64,000 bases of DNA from Yamagishiella unicocca (Eukaryota; Chlorophyta; Chlorophyceae; Chlamydomonadales; Volvocaceae), in NCBI GenBank assembly GCA_003116995.1, contig BDSL01000136.1, forward strand, positions 62,001 through 126,000. The letters run 5' to 3'. Below, one piece after another: positions 33,501 through 44,663 of this stretch (its first letter is position 1; each line of letters opens with the position of its first letter). The notes under the pieces were generated by a model that did no database searches, was not told the DNA's origin, and was given only the letters and a program-made list of their open reading frames with translations. A program made the position numbers and the translations under genes.

Positions 33501-34002
33501 CTGCTGCTGCTGCTGCTCGCGCAAGCCATAACGCCACGGCGGCAGCGGCGGATTGGGACGCGCTGCCGGAAGCCTCGTGAGGGGACTTTGCTGCCGCGGT
33601 GCGGCCTGTGGTGCTGGCGCTCGAGTCGCAGCAGCGGCGGCTGGCACGACCGCTATCGGACGGAGACATCTCGCAGCTGCTGGACTTGATGACGGCCCCC
33701 GCACCCGCCCCAGATGCCGCCCTGGTGGGGCGGGATGCGGCGGCAGGTGACGAGGCGGCTGCGGGAGGTGAGGCGGAGGAGGGCGCGGCGGGCGGCAAGG
33801 CGGCGGGCACGAAGCGGAAGCGGTCGCGGCGGCAGACGCCGGAGCCGGAGGGCCCCCGCAGGTCGGTGTTGGCGCTGCTGACGTGCATGCCGACCGGGGG
33901 GAGTGGACGGCCCCTGCAGCGGCCGAGTAGTAACGGGCATTGCTGTCCCGACCGGGCATGACTGATGTGGCATGACTGATGTGGCATGACTTTCTGTTAT
34001 GT
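33500..34002 (+). pseudogene. Truncated copy of the gene at 44.7-46.2 kb
   Basis: Matches 45697-46199 almost base for base, from the (CTG)n tract through the stop and about 45 bp of 3' flank, ending at TTATGTTC. The DWDALPEAS codons are followed here by TGA (33576) where the intact gene has CGA, so the frame is broken. Upstream exons are absent; the copy begins exactly at the CTG repeat that ends repeat copy B. Confidence 0.85.
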
Positions 34003-34900
34003 TCCGACCCCACCCGAGCGTGAGCGTGAGCTTGAGCGTGAGTGAGAGAGAGAGAACACCGCCTCACCCTGCACACCCCGCCTCCATCGGAGCACAATCC
34101 AGCCCTTAGCATGAGCGCGAGCACGAGCTTGAGCGTGAGTGTGAACGTGAACGTGAGCGCCTCCGGCGGTTCGAGGCCCGGGCCCTGCAATGGCGCAATG
34201 GCGCTAGTGCCTCCGTCGGTTCTAGGCCCAGGCCCCACAATGGCGCAATGGCGCAAGTGCCTCCATCGGCGCAAGTGCCTCCGTCGGTCGGCGCCCCACT
34301 CGCCCCACTCGCCCCACTCGCCCTGGCTGCCCCGCCCCACTTGCCCCGCCCCGCCCCGCCCCACTCCCCCCGCCCCGCCCTACTCCCCCCGCCCCGCCCC
34401 GCCCCACTTCCCCCGCCTCCTCGCCTGCTAGCCTGCTAGCTTTGCCCCCCTCGCCTGCTAGCTTTGCCCCCCTGTCCCGCATCTTCACGCCCCATATTTC
34501 CTCACTTCCTCCGTCGTGCAGGCCTCCGCCGTACACCGCCATACACCGCCGTACCAGACCGCGTCGTACCCGTCTCCCCGTATATCCGACCTCCCCTTCC
34601 CTGCCTCCGCCTCTTTCGCCGCGCCGCTGGGGCCTCTTCGTTGTTTTGACCCCTGTCCACCCGCTCCGCGCCTGGATGTTGCTCCTAACGCCCCCTGGTG
34701 CCCCTTGCCCGCATGCTTCGCGTCGACCGCCTTCCCCACCCGCTCTGGGCCCTGGCCAGGTGAGTTCCGCCGCTGGGTTGGGCCTCTGTTCTGGTAGTTT
34801 TTTGCTAGTCGTTGCACTCTTGTCTGCGGGCGTCGGCGGGACCTGCGGCTAGGCTTTCGCGTCCCCCATGGCGGCGCGGCGCGGCTTCGGCCTGCTACCC
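34003..34900. other. Low-complexity flank
   Basis: GAGCGTGAGC-type repeats (34015-34160), then GTGCCTCC.TCGG repeats, then CCCCGCC runs (34300-34420). No gene. The end may contain the decayed 5' part of the LINE. Confidence 0.5.
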
Positions 34901-36246
34901 TAAACTGGGTGCAGGCGGAGGGCAGCCTCCGCCCCGGTGTAGCGGACCTGCCAGGACTGCTCGCTTGGTGGCCGACGTTCAAACGGAGAATGGGGGCTCT
35001 AGCAGGGGCCCTTAACAGACAATGCCGGCTGCGACGTATGCGGCCTGGGGTCAGGTTGGAGGTGGCAGTTCAGGCGGCCAGGGCAGCGTTTGCAGACGTA
35101 GAGGAGGGCGCGGCTGAGGGGCCCCGCACCTGGCAGGGTTTGGTGGCAGCGCAAGAAGAAGTGGCCGCAGCCGCCCGTGCGGTAGGGACAGCCGATGCGC
35201 GTACGGCCAGGCTAGAGTGGCTGCGGGATGGGGAGCGCCCGAGTCGCGGGCTTACGGCGCTAGTCCAGCCTCCAAGGGCAAGACAGGCGGTGGTACGTAG
35301 CGCTGCAGGATGGAACTGGGCGCCTCGTTACAGACGCAACACGACTGCCGCAGATGGTGACGGAGTACTGGCGCGAGGGCACCGCCACATGTGTCATCGG
35401 AGGCGCGGGAGGAGGTCATTCGTTGCGGCCCTGCGAGCCCAGGATCTGCGTATTCCGGAGGCCCAGGCAGGCGTGTTGTGTAGGATCGCCTGAGATCTTG
35501 GTGGCTGAGGTAGCCGCAGTACTGAAGGCCGTCACCCCGGGCAAATCGCCAGGGTGGGATGGTATTCCCTCAGAGCTCTACAAAGCATGCCGGACGCAGA
35601 TAGCACCGGTGTTGGCCGATGTCTTCACGGCAGTGGGTCAGTCAGGCCAGGTGCCCCCCGGGTTCTTGGATGGCGTGATCACAATCCTGTACAAGAACCG
35701 GGGAGCGCTTACGGCTCAGGGTAGCTATCGGCCTATTACCCTGCTGTGTACAGATTATAGGGTGCTGACTAGGGTGTTGGCCTCCCGGCTGGGACCGGTA
35801 TTGGGAGGTGTTATCTCGCTCGAACAATCGGCTTTCCTGCCAAAGCGCCGTATTGGGGCCACGGCAATGTACTGTTCCTGCGGCAGATTCCCCATCTCAT
35901 GGCACAACAAGGTCGGTCGTGTGTGCTGGCTTTCCTGGACATTGCCAAAGCATACGATTCTGTAGACAGATGCTTCCTGTATGAGGCGATGGAGGCGATG
36001 GGGGCGGGTGCGGGTTTGATGTCCTGGACACGGATCTTACTAACCGACACCAGGTCGTTGGCGGTGGTCAACGGGCACAAGTCCCGCCTGGTACCTATAG
36101 AGGCGGGGGTACGGCAAGGCTGCCCGCTAGCACCTCTGTTGTATTTGTTTGTAGCCCAAGCCCTCCTTTGCTGGTTACAGCAACGGGGGGTTGGCATCCG
36201 GCTTGCGGTAGGGGCGGGCAACATAACCACCGCGGCGGTGCAGTTT

Positions 36247-37428
36247 AAACTGGAGTTTAAGGAGGCCATTGTCGTCCTGGAGAGCTTCGGAGGTGGGTTT
36301 TGCCTCTCGTTATTAGCTGACTGCTTTGCCTAAAGTAATATAGGTCTCTGCTGTAAGACATAATAATTTGATATGCTCTATGTTTCCATGATGTTGCAGT
36401 GAAGGCATCCCCTAACGCAAAGAGGCGCTATTGTCAAGGTGGGTATGCACTCATATGTTTATTGGTTTGTGGGACACGGCTGTCAATTGCATGATCATTT
36501 GTGTACTCATGTGTTGATTGGCACTCTCTACTTCTGTGGTTCCAATCTATTCCCCCAGGCTCCGACGAAGCCCCGAATGCTGGCGCATTGGGGGCAAACA
36601 AGGCGCTCAGCCTGCAGGAGCGGATGGAGCTGTACCGGGTCGAGGAGGGCAACGAGGCTGCTGCGGAGGAGGGCACTGGCAGCAGTGGCGGGAGCGGGAG
36701 AAGCAGCCATGGAGCATCGGGGGATGAAGAGGAAATGGGCAGCGATGGGCCCGGGGGCCTTTTTGCCCTGCCGGTGATCACAGGTGCTTATGGTGCAGAG
36801 CCCGCGAAACAGCCAAGCAGGCGGCTGCGGAATTCCGCACGGGGCGGGGGGGCTGCTCCGGTCGGGAAGCAACGCCATAAATTACCGGTGGCAGTGGGGG
36901 GCGTGGAGAAAGCACGTACCTAATATGCAGGACGACTTGTAGGGTTACGTAAGCTGGCGGTTGACATGGGCAGGGTGACTTGGGCAGGGTGACTTGAACA
37001 AAGCATTCTTGTGCCATGTGGCAGATACTTGGTACACCAACACTCAATTGGTAACGTGCTGTATGCTAGCGTGCGCTAGGTATTTACTGATTTCGATGCG
37101 ATTTTCACGTTTCGTATGCTTGTTTGCTTAGCTTGGAGGTCCGTTAAGATGCTTCCTTCTTCTCGCCTTTAGCCGCTTCTTTGGGGGTCCGTTGAGTTTA
37201 GTCTCTTGTGCGACTCTTTAGCGGCGAGCCTTTAGCAGGCTGTTAAGGACACCCTTGAGGAGGCCTTGAGGGCTTTCCTTTTCTGTAACCCTTTAGGTTT
37301 GAATCCTCCACGCGAAAGAGAGAGTGCTCAAGGCCGTGCCTCAAGGGATACTCAAGGGTCCAACTCAAGAGCAAACTCAAGGCAATAAGGTAAGGAGCGC
37401 GCTCAAGGGTAGCTCAAGAGGTCCCGTT
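36247..37428 (+). mobile_element. 1.18-kb insertion inside the LINE reverse transcriptase
   Basis: The RT frame reads ...NITTAAVQ up to 36246 and resumes with FADD at 37436. The insert has an exon-like open segment at about 36560-36780 bounded by CCCCCAG and a GTGCTT donor, encoding an acidic Glu/Gly/Ser-rich stretch (NKALSLQERMELYRVEEGNE). Its right end carries a CTCAAG array and finishes GGTCCCGTTCC, like the right end of the 29.2-32.1 kb transposon. The left end does not show the matching inverted terminus, so it may be a truncated relative carrying a gene fragment. Confidence 0.6.
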
Positions 37429-37776
37429 CCCCGCGTGTTTGCCGACGACACTCAGGTGCTGTTGGAGGGACCAGCGGAAGTGCCGGCTTTCCTGGCGTCC
37501 ATGGAGGTGTATGCTCAAGCCTCTGGGCAACAGCTGAACCTGGATAAGGTTGAGCTACTGCCAATTGGCGCCGAGGGACCTAGCCCGCATGACATGGGTG
37601 GGTTGAAGGTCGTAGCGTCGGCCACGGCGCTGAATCTGCCGTTTACTGACATAGGGGGTCCCCAATGTTGGACTGGGAGTCACAAAGGGACAAGGTATTA
37701 AGTAGATAGGTTCTCGCGGATTGCAAGGCTACGCCTGTCCACGTTTGGCAGGGCGACAGCAGCCGCAGCATATGGG

Positions 37777-39462
37777 ATGCACCGTGTCACCTGGCACATG
37801 GAGCATGGGGGCCTACCCCCAGACACCATAGTGGAAGGGTTAGAGCGGGTGGCGGCGAAGCTCATTGACCGGGATTTAGCCCCAGATGCTAGGGAGCGCC
37901 GAGCAACAGGTGTCCCACAGCGGCTGCTGGTCGGGCACCCATCCCTCGGGGGCTTTGGGGCCATTGCCCTCAAGGAGCACGTATGGGCGCGCTGGGCTGG
38001 TTGGGCCCTGCGTTTTGTACTGGCAATGGCGGGCCCCCGGGAGCGCCGGCCTCCATGGGTCAGTTGCCTTAGCATTTACCTGAGGGGGGTGCATCCGGCG
38101 TTTGGACCTCTGAATCTGCTCACAGCACAAGGCAGGGGCCCGTGGATGGGAGCGGACGAGATGCCGGCTGATATCCGACGGGTGATCACGGCGCTCGCGG
38201 CCTTGCCCCCTGTACAAGACATCGCTAGCGAGCCGCTGGTGCCAGGCCCGTGGTGTTTGCACGTGCCGATTTGGGGCAACCCGCTCCTCCCAGCCTGCCA
38301 GTCTGGGCAGATGGTGGTCGGCAGGAGGCCGGGCTTGGAATACTTACACCCAGAACTGGTGGGGTGCTGGACCATTAAGACGTTGGGCGATGTTCTGACG
38401 GCTCGTGATGCACTTTGGGACTTCTTAGTTGCGTCCGAGGCGGCGGTGCAGACGGCGTGGCCAGCGGGATGGCGGGGGCTCGTCGTCCGAGTCTTAGATC
38501 CGCGGTCAAGAGCAGCGAAGACGTTTCTGGGGCTTGATCGGTGGCGGGAATGTATGGGGGCGCTGGAAGTGTTGCTAGCCGAGGTGCCAACCCCGTGGAA
38601 GCAGGCAGCGGCACTGGTGATGCCGGTTTCCTCCCAGGGTATACCCCACGTTCTACCTGGGATAGAGGAAGTGGGGTCCATGCTCACCGCACGGTTGGGG
38701 TGGCGGTTGGGCGGGGGGGAGCCACTGGCGGCGCTGCGGGATATGACTGTTCGGGTTGGGACGGCTGTGCAACGGGTCGAATTCGCGGACGCCCGGGGGG
38801 CCGCGCATGAGATGTTTGTGCGCGAAGTGCTTGGGGGTACCGGGCCTGTCCTGCCAGCGGCCTTGAATGCCTTGCAGCAAGTGTTCCGGCGGCTCTGGTC
38901 TGGCATGAAGTGGGAGCCGGCCTATAAGGAGGGATGGTGGCGGTTGGCTGTGGATGGGATCCCCCTCCTCGGGAATTCTCATATGCGGACGGCAGCAGCA
39001 GCCCCCTGTGGGTGCGGTGTGCCGGCTGGAGAGTCTCCAGGGGCGGGTAACCCCCGCTTACACCACTTTTGGTTCTGCCCCGTGGCTCAAGCAGTGATTG
39101 CCCAACTCGAGACCCAGCTCGGTGCAGGGGTGACACGGGCGCAAGTTTGGTTGGTGCAAGCACCTACCGGGGTACAGTCCTGCGTCTGGGATGTAGTAGT
39201 CCTGGCGGCTATTACTGCCATGGAGGTGGGGCGCCGGTTTATGGCCGCGGCCTTGAAAAGGGCGGGGGCTGGTGGTCCCCCTCTTACTCCGGGTAGTGGT
39301 CTTCTGGATCGTGCCGTTCGCCGTGGGGTGGTGGAGTTTTGGGCCCTTCTGAGGGGCTTTGCTGCGCTGGGGCTTCCCCAGAAAGACTGGGATGCAGTGG
39401 GGCCTCGGCATCCTTTCTTGCGGGTTGTCGCCAATCGCCTTGTGTGCGGGGGGACCGGCTGA
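37777..39462 (+). CDS. C-terminal part of LINE ORF2 (RT thumb to zinc knuckle)
   Basis: A 561-codon open stretch after the RT core; the ATG is simply the first in frame. It carries the post-RT region of L1-type LINEs and, near the end, CGCGVPAGE...LHHFWFCPVA, a zf-RVT-like Cys/His knuckle. A frameshift separates it from the FADD motif upstream (37436-37700). The antisense copy at 23.7-26.5 kb derives from this region. Confidence 0.7.
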   Translation: MHRVTWHMEHGGLPPDTIVEGLERVAAKLIDRDLAPDARERRATGVPQRLLVGHPSLGGFGAIALKEHVWARWAGWALRFVLAMAGPRERRPPWVSCLSIYLRGVHPAFGPLNLLTAQGRGPWMGADEMPADIRRVITALAALPPVQDIASEPLVPGPWCLHVPIWGNPLLPACQSGQMVVGRRPGLEYLHPELVGCWTIKTLGDVLTARDALWDFLVASEAAVQTAWPAGWRGLVVRVLDPRSRAAKTFLGLDRWRECMGALEVLLAEVPTPWKQAAALVMPVSSQGIPHVLPGIEEVGSMLTARLGWRLGGGEPLAALRDMTVRVGTAVQRVEFADARGAAHEMFVREVLGGTGPVLPAALNALQQVFRRLWSGMKWEPAYKEGWWRLAVDGIPLLGNSHMRTAAAAPCGCGVPAGESPGAGNPRLHHFWFCPVAQAVIAQLETQLGAGVTRAQVWLVQAPTGVQSCVWDVVVLAAITAMEVGRRFMAAALKRAGAGGPPLTPGSGLLDRAVRRGVVEFWALLRGFAALGLPQKDWDAVGPRHPFLRVVANRLVCGGTG

Positions 39463-39870
39463 GGTATTGGTGGATTCCTGATCGGCTCGGGTTGTCTTGG
39501 GGAGCGGGGTTTCCCGTGCTTCATACTTTCTGGCTATATAGGCGTGTTGAGCCCTGCTAGGGGTCCGTGCCTTATGGGATGAAAGGTGGCTGGTTCCGAT
39601 GTTTGCGTCGTTGCGGCGCTTCACTGGTTCGTCGGGTGCTGGGCTGTTAGGTTGGTTGGTGGCCAGTTCCTGATAGGGGAGCCTCTAGTGCAAATCCCCC
39701 CTGGGGTGCTGGCTGCTGCTCTGTATGCCTACGGCCTGTCAATTTGGTGTTCTGGTGGTTTGCCTTTGTTTCGGTGCAGGTCGGTTTTTGTTTCCTCCGT
39801 CTTGTTCAGTGTCAGGCGATGCGCCCGATGGTTCTACCTCTTGGTCTGGAACCCACTGTAACCGTTACAA

Positions 39871-40349
39871 CAACTATCTGGTCGGTATTCGGGCGGGTCG
39901 GGACCGGGACTGGGACCGGACCGCGATGTCCGCTCTCCCATAGCTCACCAACTCCCCCAGTTCTCCTGCTAGCGCCCAAAACCGGTTCTGCGGAAAGTCT
40001 CCGTGCGTCGCGCGGGGTCCTCGCTTCATTTCGTCTCGCCGTAGCCGCTATAGCTTAGCCGCCAAAGGTCATATTACGACCTTCGGCTTTAGTATCCCCA
40101 AACCAGTTCTCCAGCATCTCAAAACTTTTGTTTTAAACGGTTTTTTTCGGGCATCCACGGGTCTCCCTCCCCAACCCAGTTCTCCCGCATGCATCTCAAA
40201 ACTTCTGTTTTAAACGATTTTTTCGGACATCCACGGGTTTCCCTCGAACCCCCCGCCCCGCCCCGCCCCACTCGCCTCGCCCTCCCCACACACACCGCCA
40301 CCCCTACACGTATTGCGAGGGCCCCCTTCCGCGGAAGGCGACTTGTTCA
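39871..40349. other. Spacer with two inverse copies of the dispersed short repeat
   Basis: No gene. 40090-40160 and 40165-40255 are two tandem copies, in reverse orientation, of the dispersed repeat (CCAGTTCTCC.GCATCTCAAAAC, TTTTAAACG, CATCCACGGGT). A CCCCGCC run follows. Confidence 0.6.
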
Positions 40350-40865
40350 TGCTAGGATATATCGAGGGTTCGATGTCGGACTTACCGCTTTGCTTACCGT
40401 TTCCATCTCTTAACTTCCCGGGTTCTCATGAATCAGTGCTTTGGACAGGTCTGGACCCCGGTGCGACCCCTGGATATGCCGGGATCAAACGACAATGGCA
40501 GTGGGCAGCACGCAATTGCGTTCTGGCATCGACTCTGGTAAAGCCACGCCTACTTGAAACACCATATACGGCTAACTGTGAACAACGGTTCAATATCAAA
40601 ACATTGGCCGGCGACTTGTCTTCTGTGGGCGTCACATTACAAGGCACATTACACCGGGCCAGCGTCTACTATGCTTTCCCATGTAACCCTGAGACACGGT
40701 TAGGCCCGTGTTCTTTCCGTGCGCACCATTCGTTGCACCGATTAGCAACTGAATTCCTGAAGTGAAGGTTCAGTTTGGCTCCAGGATCCATGTTGCAGCG
40801 AGGGGTGCCTGGGTAGCTGGGCGCCAAAACAGAAGCAGCCCCCCATGCAAGGCTGCGGGTTCACT
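40350..40865. other. 3' flank of the minus-strand gene, duplicated at 21.6 kb
   Basis: The sequence from CTAGGATATATCGAGGG to the stop codon at 40866 is repeated at 21642-22200. On the minus strand there are TGTAA motifs near 40635 and 40651 that could serve as poly(A) signals. Confidence 0.5.
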
Positions 40866-43800
40866 CTAGGCGGGCGGCTTGGCGGCCCATTCCGCTGGTG
40901 AAAGCCCCCGCCGAAAAAGCTCAAAGCCGTACTGCGCCAGAATGCCCTCACCATCCGTCTCGCTCCTCATTCCTGGCTTGCCCATGTCGCACGGCTTGCC
41001 GCCTTCACCAGTTGCCTCATCCGCCTCCCCCCTGGGCCCTCCGTCGACCCTCCCAGGTGCAGTGGCAATCTGCGCGCATGCCAGTGCCGCAGCACCAACC
41101 CCGTCACTGCCCCCAGCACCTGCGACTGCACCCCCGCAACCACCTCGCGCAGACCCGCCCCTGTCATCATCGCGCCCAGCAGCGCCTTCTGGCACCCCCC
41201 CAGCAGCGACATCAGACCCGCAATCCCCATGTAGGCCGAGCCGCCGGTCGCCCCTGACACCGGTCCTGAACCCGCATCTTGTCCCCTCACTACTGCTCGC
41301 CACGCTGCTGCTACTGCTTCTGCTACTGCTTCTGCTAGCCCCGCTGCTGCTGCTGCTGCTGTCGCTGCCGTCGTGGTGTTGGTTGGGACCGCAGCCACCC
41401 CAGTGTGGTGGCACGCCGGTGATGGCCGTCTTATCGTCACCACCGCCAGCGCTCTCGCTACTGGCGGGGGTGCTGGTGGTGGTGGTGCTGCTGCTACTAG
41501 TGCTGCCAGCCCCATCATAGTGTTTTGGGTACACAACATGTTCGGGTTGAGGATGTCTTGCCAAATCAGTTGTTGCGAACAGCGATGGGTGTCGAGGCGC
41601 CTCGTCCCCGTCCGATCCAGGCCCAGCTGGCCGCTCCTGCTGCTGCAGCCCCGGCAGCTGCAGTTGCTGGGGAGCCGGACCCGCAGACTGCGGTGCGGCG
41701 AGCTGCATCAGCTGGTGTCTGTGCAGCAGGCCGACGAAGAAGGCAGTGTCTTCGTCATGGACTGTGGTACGACACACGCCGTGCAGTCGCAGCTGCTGCA
41801 GCCGGAGGCCATCATCGCCGCCGGTGGCGGGCGGGAGGTATTTGGCGTAGTACTGCAGGGCGGGTGCCAGTGTATAGGGTTTAGGGTTTTGGGGGGACGG
41901 CATGTGGCTCCCGTTCAAGGCATGGAAGCGAGTGTGCCAGGGCGGGTCCTTGAAAGCGGGTCGAGAGGAAATCCGTAGGTTGGCACTTAAGAGAGAAGGG
42001 AAACCGACGAGACGAAGTTTGGGACACTCCTTGTACACTACCGTCCTGTGGAGGACTGAGTACCGGGAGCAGCTGCCTTGCCCCACTCCCTCCCGGCAGT
42101 CCTCGCCCGCCCACACCCACCCACCCAGCCACCCACCCACCCGCAGCCGCCTGGTCGTTGACTGGTGGAACGCCCGGATGTGCTGGTCGAACGTCCGCGC
42201 CACGTTCTTGCCCCGCAGCAGCGCAGGGCAGGGCCGCCGCAGCCAGATCTGCATGGACCCAGCACCAGCGGCACGGAGGGCGCACAGACACGAGGGAAGC
42301 GGGGTGAAGCGTGCGGGGTTGGAAGGGAGTCCGACGACTGGGGCATTAAACGCGTCGCCATCTGGTGCGTTGGCCTCAATAAGAGGGCTTGGCACCTCTG
42401 GATCCCCCAAGTCCCCGACCAGTCCCATGAACCGACCAGTCCCATGAACCGACCAGTCCCATGAACCGACCAGTCCCATGAACCGACTGAGGAGCTCTGA
42501 CACCAGCCTCCTCCGGGCATCAAGTCATGCGGAACGCATCAGTGACTCCCCCCCCCGCCAGCTGGAACGGGCCCTCACCTTGGTAAGAGTGTACCGGACG
42601 AACTCTAATCCGTACCATAGGGCCCGCGGGTTGCCGTTGCGGCTGCGACTGCCGCAGTCGTACACCAGGCAGCTGCGTCCCGAGACCAACCACGTGATCG
42701 TTGTATCGGCGGTTGCATCAGCGGGTAACAGAGGACGGAAAGTGGGTGCGGGTCCGTGAGGTGCTCCCGGCAGCTGCTGCCCGCTCAGGCCGAGCAGGAC
42801 TCATGCCGGGCAGTAAGTTCCGTCCCACAGGGCCCCGGGGGGTCCTGGGGTGTATGTCGGGGGCCCTTGCCACGTGACAGCCACGACCTCCCCTCACAAC
42901 CCTGACGAGCCATTCCCTCTACAGCCTCACAGATAGGCCATTCTGCCGCAGCCACTGGCCCAGGGCCCCCTTTCCCCCAATCTCCTGGGAAAACACGACG
43001 GAAATGGAACTAGGACTACGGGTGTATTGACCCGCCTGAATCGGCTGGTGCCGACCCGTGGGTCGCACACACGCCTACCCGTAGACCCACCAGTGTCCTA
43101 GCGCCAGGCTGATCAGAAAGTTGGCGTCCAGCTCCGCCATCAGAGCCTGGGAGGCAGGCAGGTGGGTGGGTTAGTCACGTGCACAGGTGCACAGTCAGGC
43201 GGGCGACTCCCTCGCAGCGAACAAAGCTTCAGGTGGCAGAATGGGCGGCCCGCGTATGACACACCCGCATCGAGTACGGCAGGCAGCGGATTTTGCGCCC
43301 TGCCCTGCGCGGCTGTGCCGTACCTCCAGATTCTGTTGTTCGCAGGCAGTGCTCTGGATCCGCACGAAACTGCGCTGGGGCGCGGTGTGCAGCGGCCAAT
43401 GGGGCGGTGAGGGGCAAGGGAGGGGTTAAGGGTCCATTTGGAAACAATATACGGGACAGCAAAAGGGGTTGGGTGTGTGCTGGTTTCGGAGACGCGCGGG
43501 ACGCTAGCCTATGCTTCTCGCCATCAGCATCTTCGGCTCGGTCCTATAAGGCTCGAGTGTTTGCAGGCCACCCCTGCAGCACCCGCAGTACCTTTCCGCC
43601 TGGCCCTAGTCCCGGCCAGGAACGGGGCTAGGGCAAGCCGGAGGAGCAGTTCCGTACGCCGTATGCCGTACATTGCCACATTGCCGGACGGTATACACAA
43701 TAGGTGCTCGTGCCTGCCATGCTGTCACACCGGACCAATGCGGTGCGGGGCATTAGCTGCGGTGCGGGGTGGTGCGGGGCCGTCGGCCGCTCACTTCAGA

Positions 43801-44315
43801 AGGCGCCCAGGGAAGGCGCCTGGCCAGCGTCAGTTCCTCGCATCAGCTGGCACGGCTGAACGTGACGTGTCATACCTGTACGGTAACTGAAGCTCGTGCA
43901 GCATGGGCAGCGCCTCAATACCATTAGTCAGGTTGATGAAGTGCCGGCAGTGGCGCAGGTCTAGCGGCTCCGAATCGCCGTGGCTACCGTTCGTGGCGTC
44001 ACTGGCACTGCGGCTCCCGCTACCAATAGCCGCTGCGGGAGCTACGCAGCCTGCCGCGAGAGCGGGGACCGCAAAGCCATCGGCGCCTGTGTACGTCTCA
44101 TTTCGCGCTGAGATGGGCGCAACAGGCGACAGGCCATAAGTTGATGGACCTGGACCTGCTTCTGGTCCGCTGAAGGCGTGGAGGGAAACAGCCCTTGCCG
44201 TCGGCCGCACGACACCGGCACGACATGGGCGACAACTCCGAACGAACTCAGGCGGCAGCCCTAATCGCGGCACCAGAATGCTTTTAAAAGTTCTAGAGTG
44301 CAGCCCGTAAACCAT
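40866..44315 (-). CDS. Conserved green-lineage protein of unknown function, probably plastid-targeted
   Basis: Six minus-strand exons keep phase: 44315-43876, 43369-43324, 43146-43091, 42672-42579, 42248-42141 and 41852-40866, giving 576 aa. An upstream in-frame ATG at 44363 also exists; 44315 is preferred because MVYGLHSRTFKSILVPR starts an Arg/Ser-rich transit-peptide-like segment. The conserved core runs RHFINLTNGIEALP, FVRIQSTACEQQNLE, ALMAELDANFLISLALGHCC, LVYDCGSRSRNGNPRALWYG, ARTFDQHIRAFHQSTTRRL, LRLHGVCRTTVHDEDTAFF. I recall this motif order from an uncharacterised land-plant and algal family but cannot name it. The last exon adds a long Ser/Gly/Gln-rich region and ends LFRRGLSPAEWAAKPPA. 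Its 3' half is duplicated and broken at 21.6-27.7 kb. Confidence 0.8.
42419..42486. repeat. 18-bp tandem repeat in intron
   Basis: CCAGTCCCATGAACCGA is repeated about four times inside an intron of the minus-strand gene. It is absent or reduced in the duplicate near 27490. Confidence 0.8.
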
Positions 44316-44663
44316 CCAAGCAATTGTCTGGTGGCACCTCGTGGCTTGGCAAGTGGCAACCAATTGAACTAGAATGTTGCAAGGGGCAATGAAGGAAAAT
44401 ATTTGCGCTATTAAACAGTTTCACGGTAAATCCTTTACACCTTTTGGGTAACTGGAAGTTCGTTTTGGGCGACCGGTGTTGGAACCAGCTTCCTAGCGGC
44501 GCACGGCCATCCAGCGCTTCGGACGGAAATTCATGTTCTGCGCACACGTAGTCTATTAGCTTGCAATCGTCGCGTTTCATCGCTCTGGAGTGTTTCGCGC
44601 CAGCGGCCCGCGGTTACATTATTGCAACGGCGCTGCTTAAAAATCATCCTCTAGGACATCATT
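44316..44663. promoter_or_regulatory. Divergent promoter interval
   Basis: 348 bp between the minus-strand ATG 44315 and the plus-strand ATG 44664, AT-richer than the genes. Both promoters should lie here. No specific box identified. Confidence 0.4.

Larger units (their letters stand above)
34900..39870 (+). mobile_element. L1-like LINE, 5'-truncated and broken by frameshifts and an insertion
   Basis: Non-LTR retrotransposon. Pieces in order are a pre-RT linker (WLRDGERPSRG near 35220), RT finger motifs KSPGWDGIPSELY (35540) and GSYRPITLLCTDYRVLTRVL (35720), motif A FLDIAKAYDSVD (35934, after a frameshift at about 35890), RQGCPLAPLLYLF (36115), motif C FADDTQ (37436), and a thumb and C-terminal part to a zinc knuckle (C.C...H....C) at 39000-39080. 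The 3' UTR ends CTGTAACCGTTACAACAAC at 39870. No endonuclease domain remains. At least two frameshifts and a 1.18-kb insertion make it inactive. This element is the best reference for the other LINE fragments in the window. Confidence 0.85.

Noticed and set aside
38076..38906. 276-codon minus-strand frame inside the LINE
   Set aside because: Shadow of the LINE ORF2 C-terminus, which has the zinc knuckle on the plus strand.
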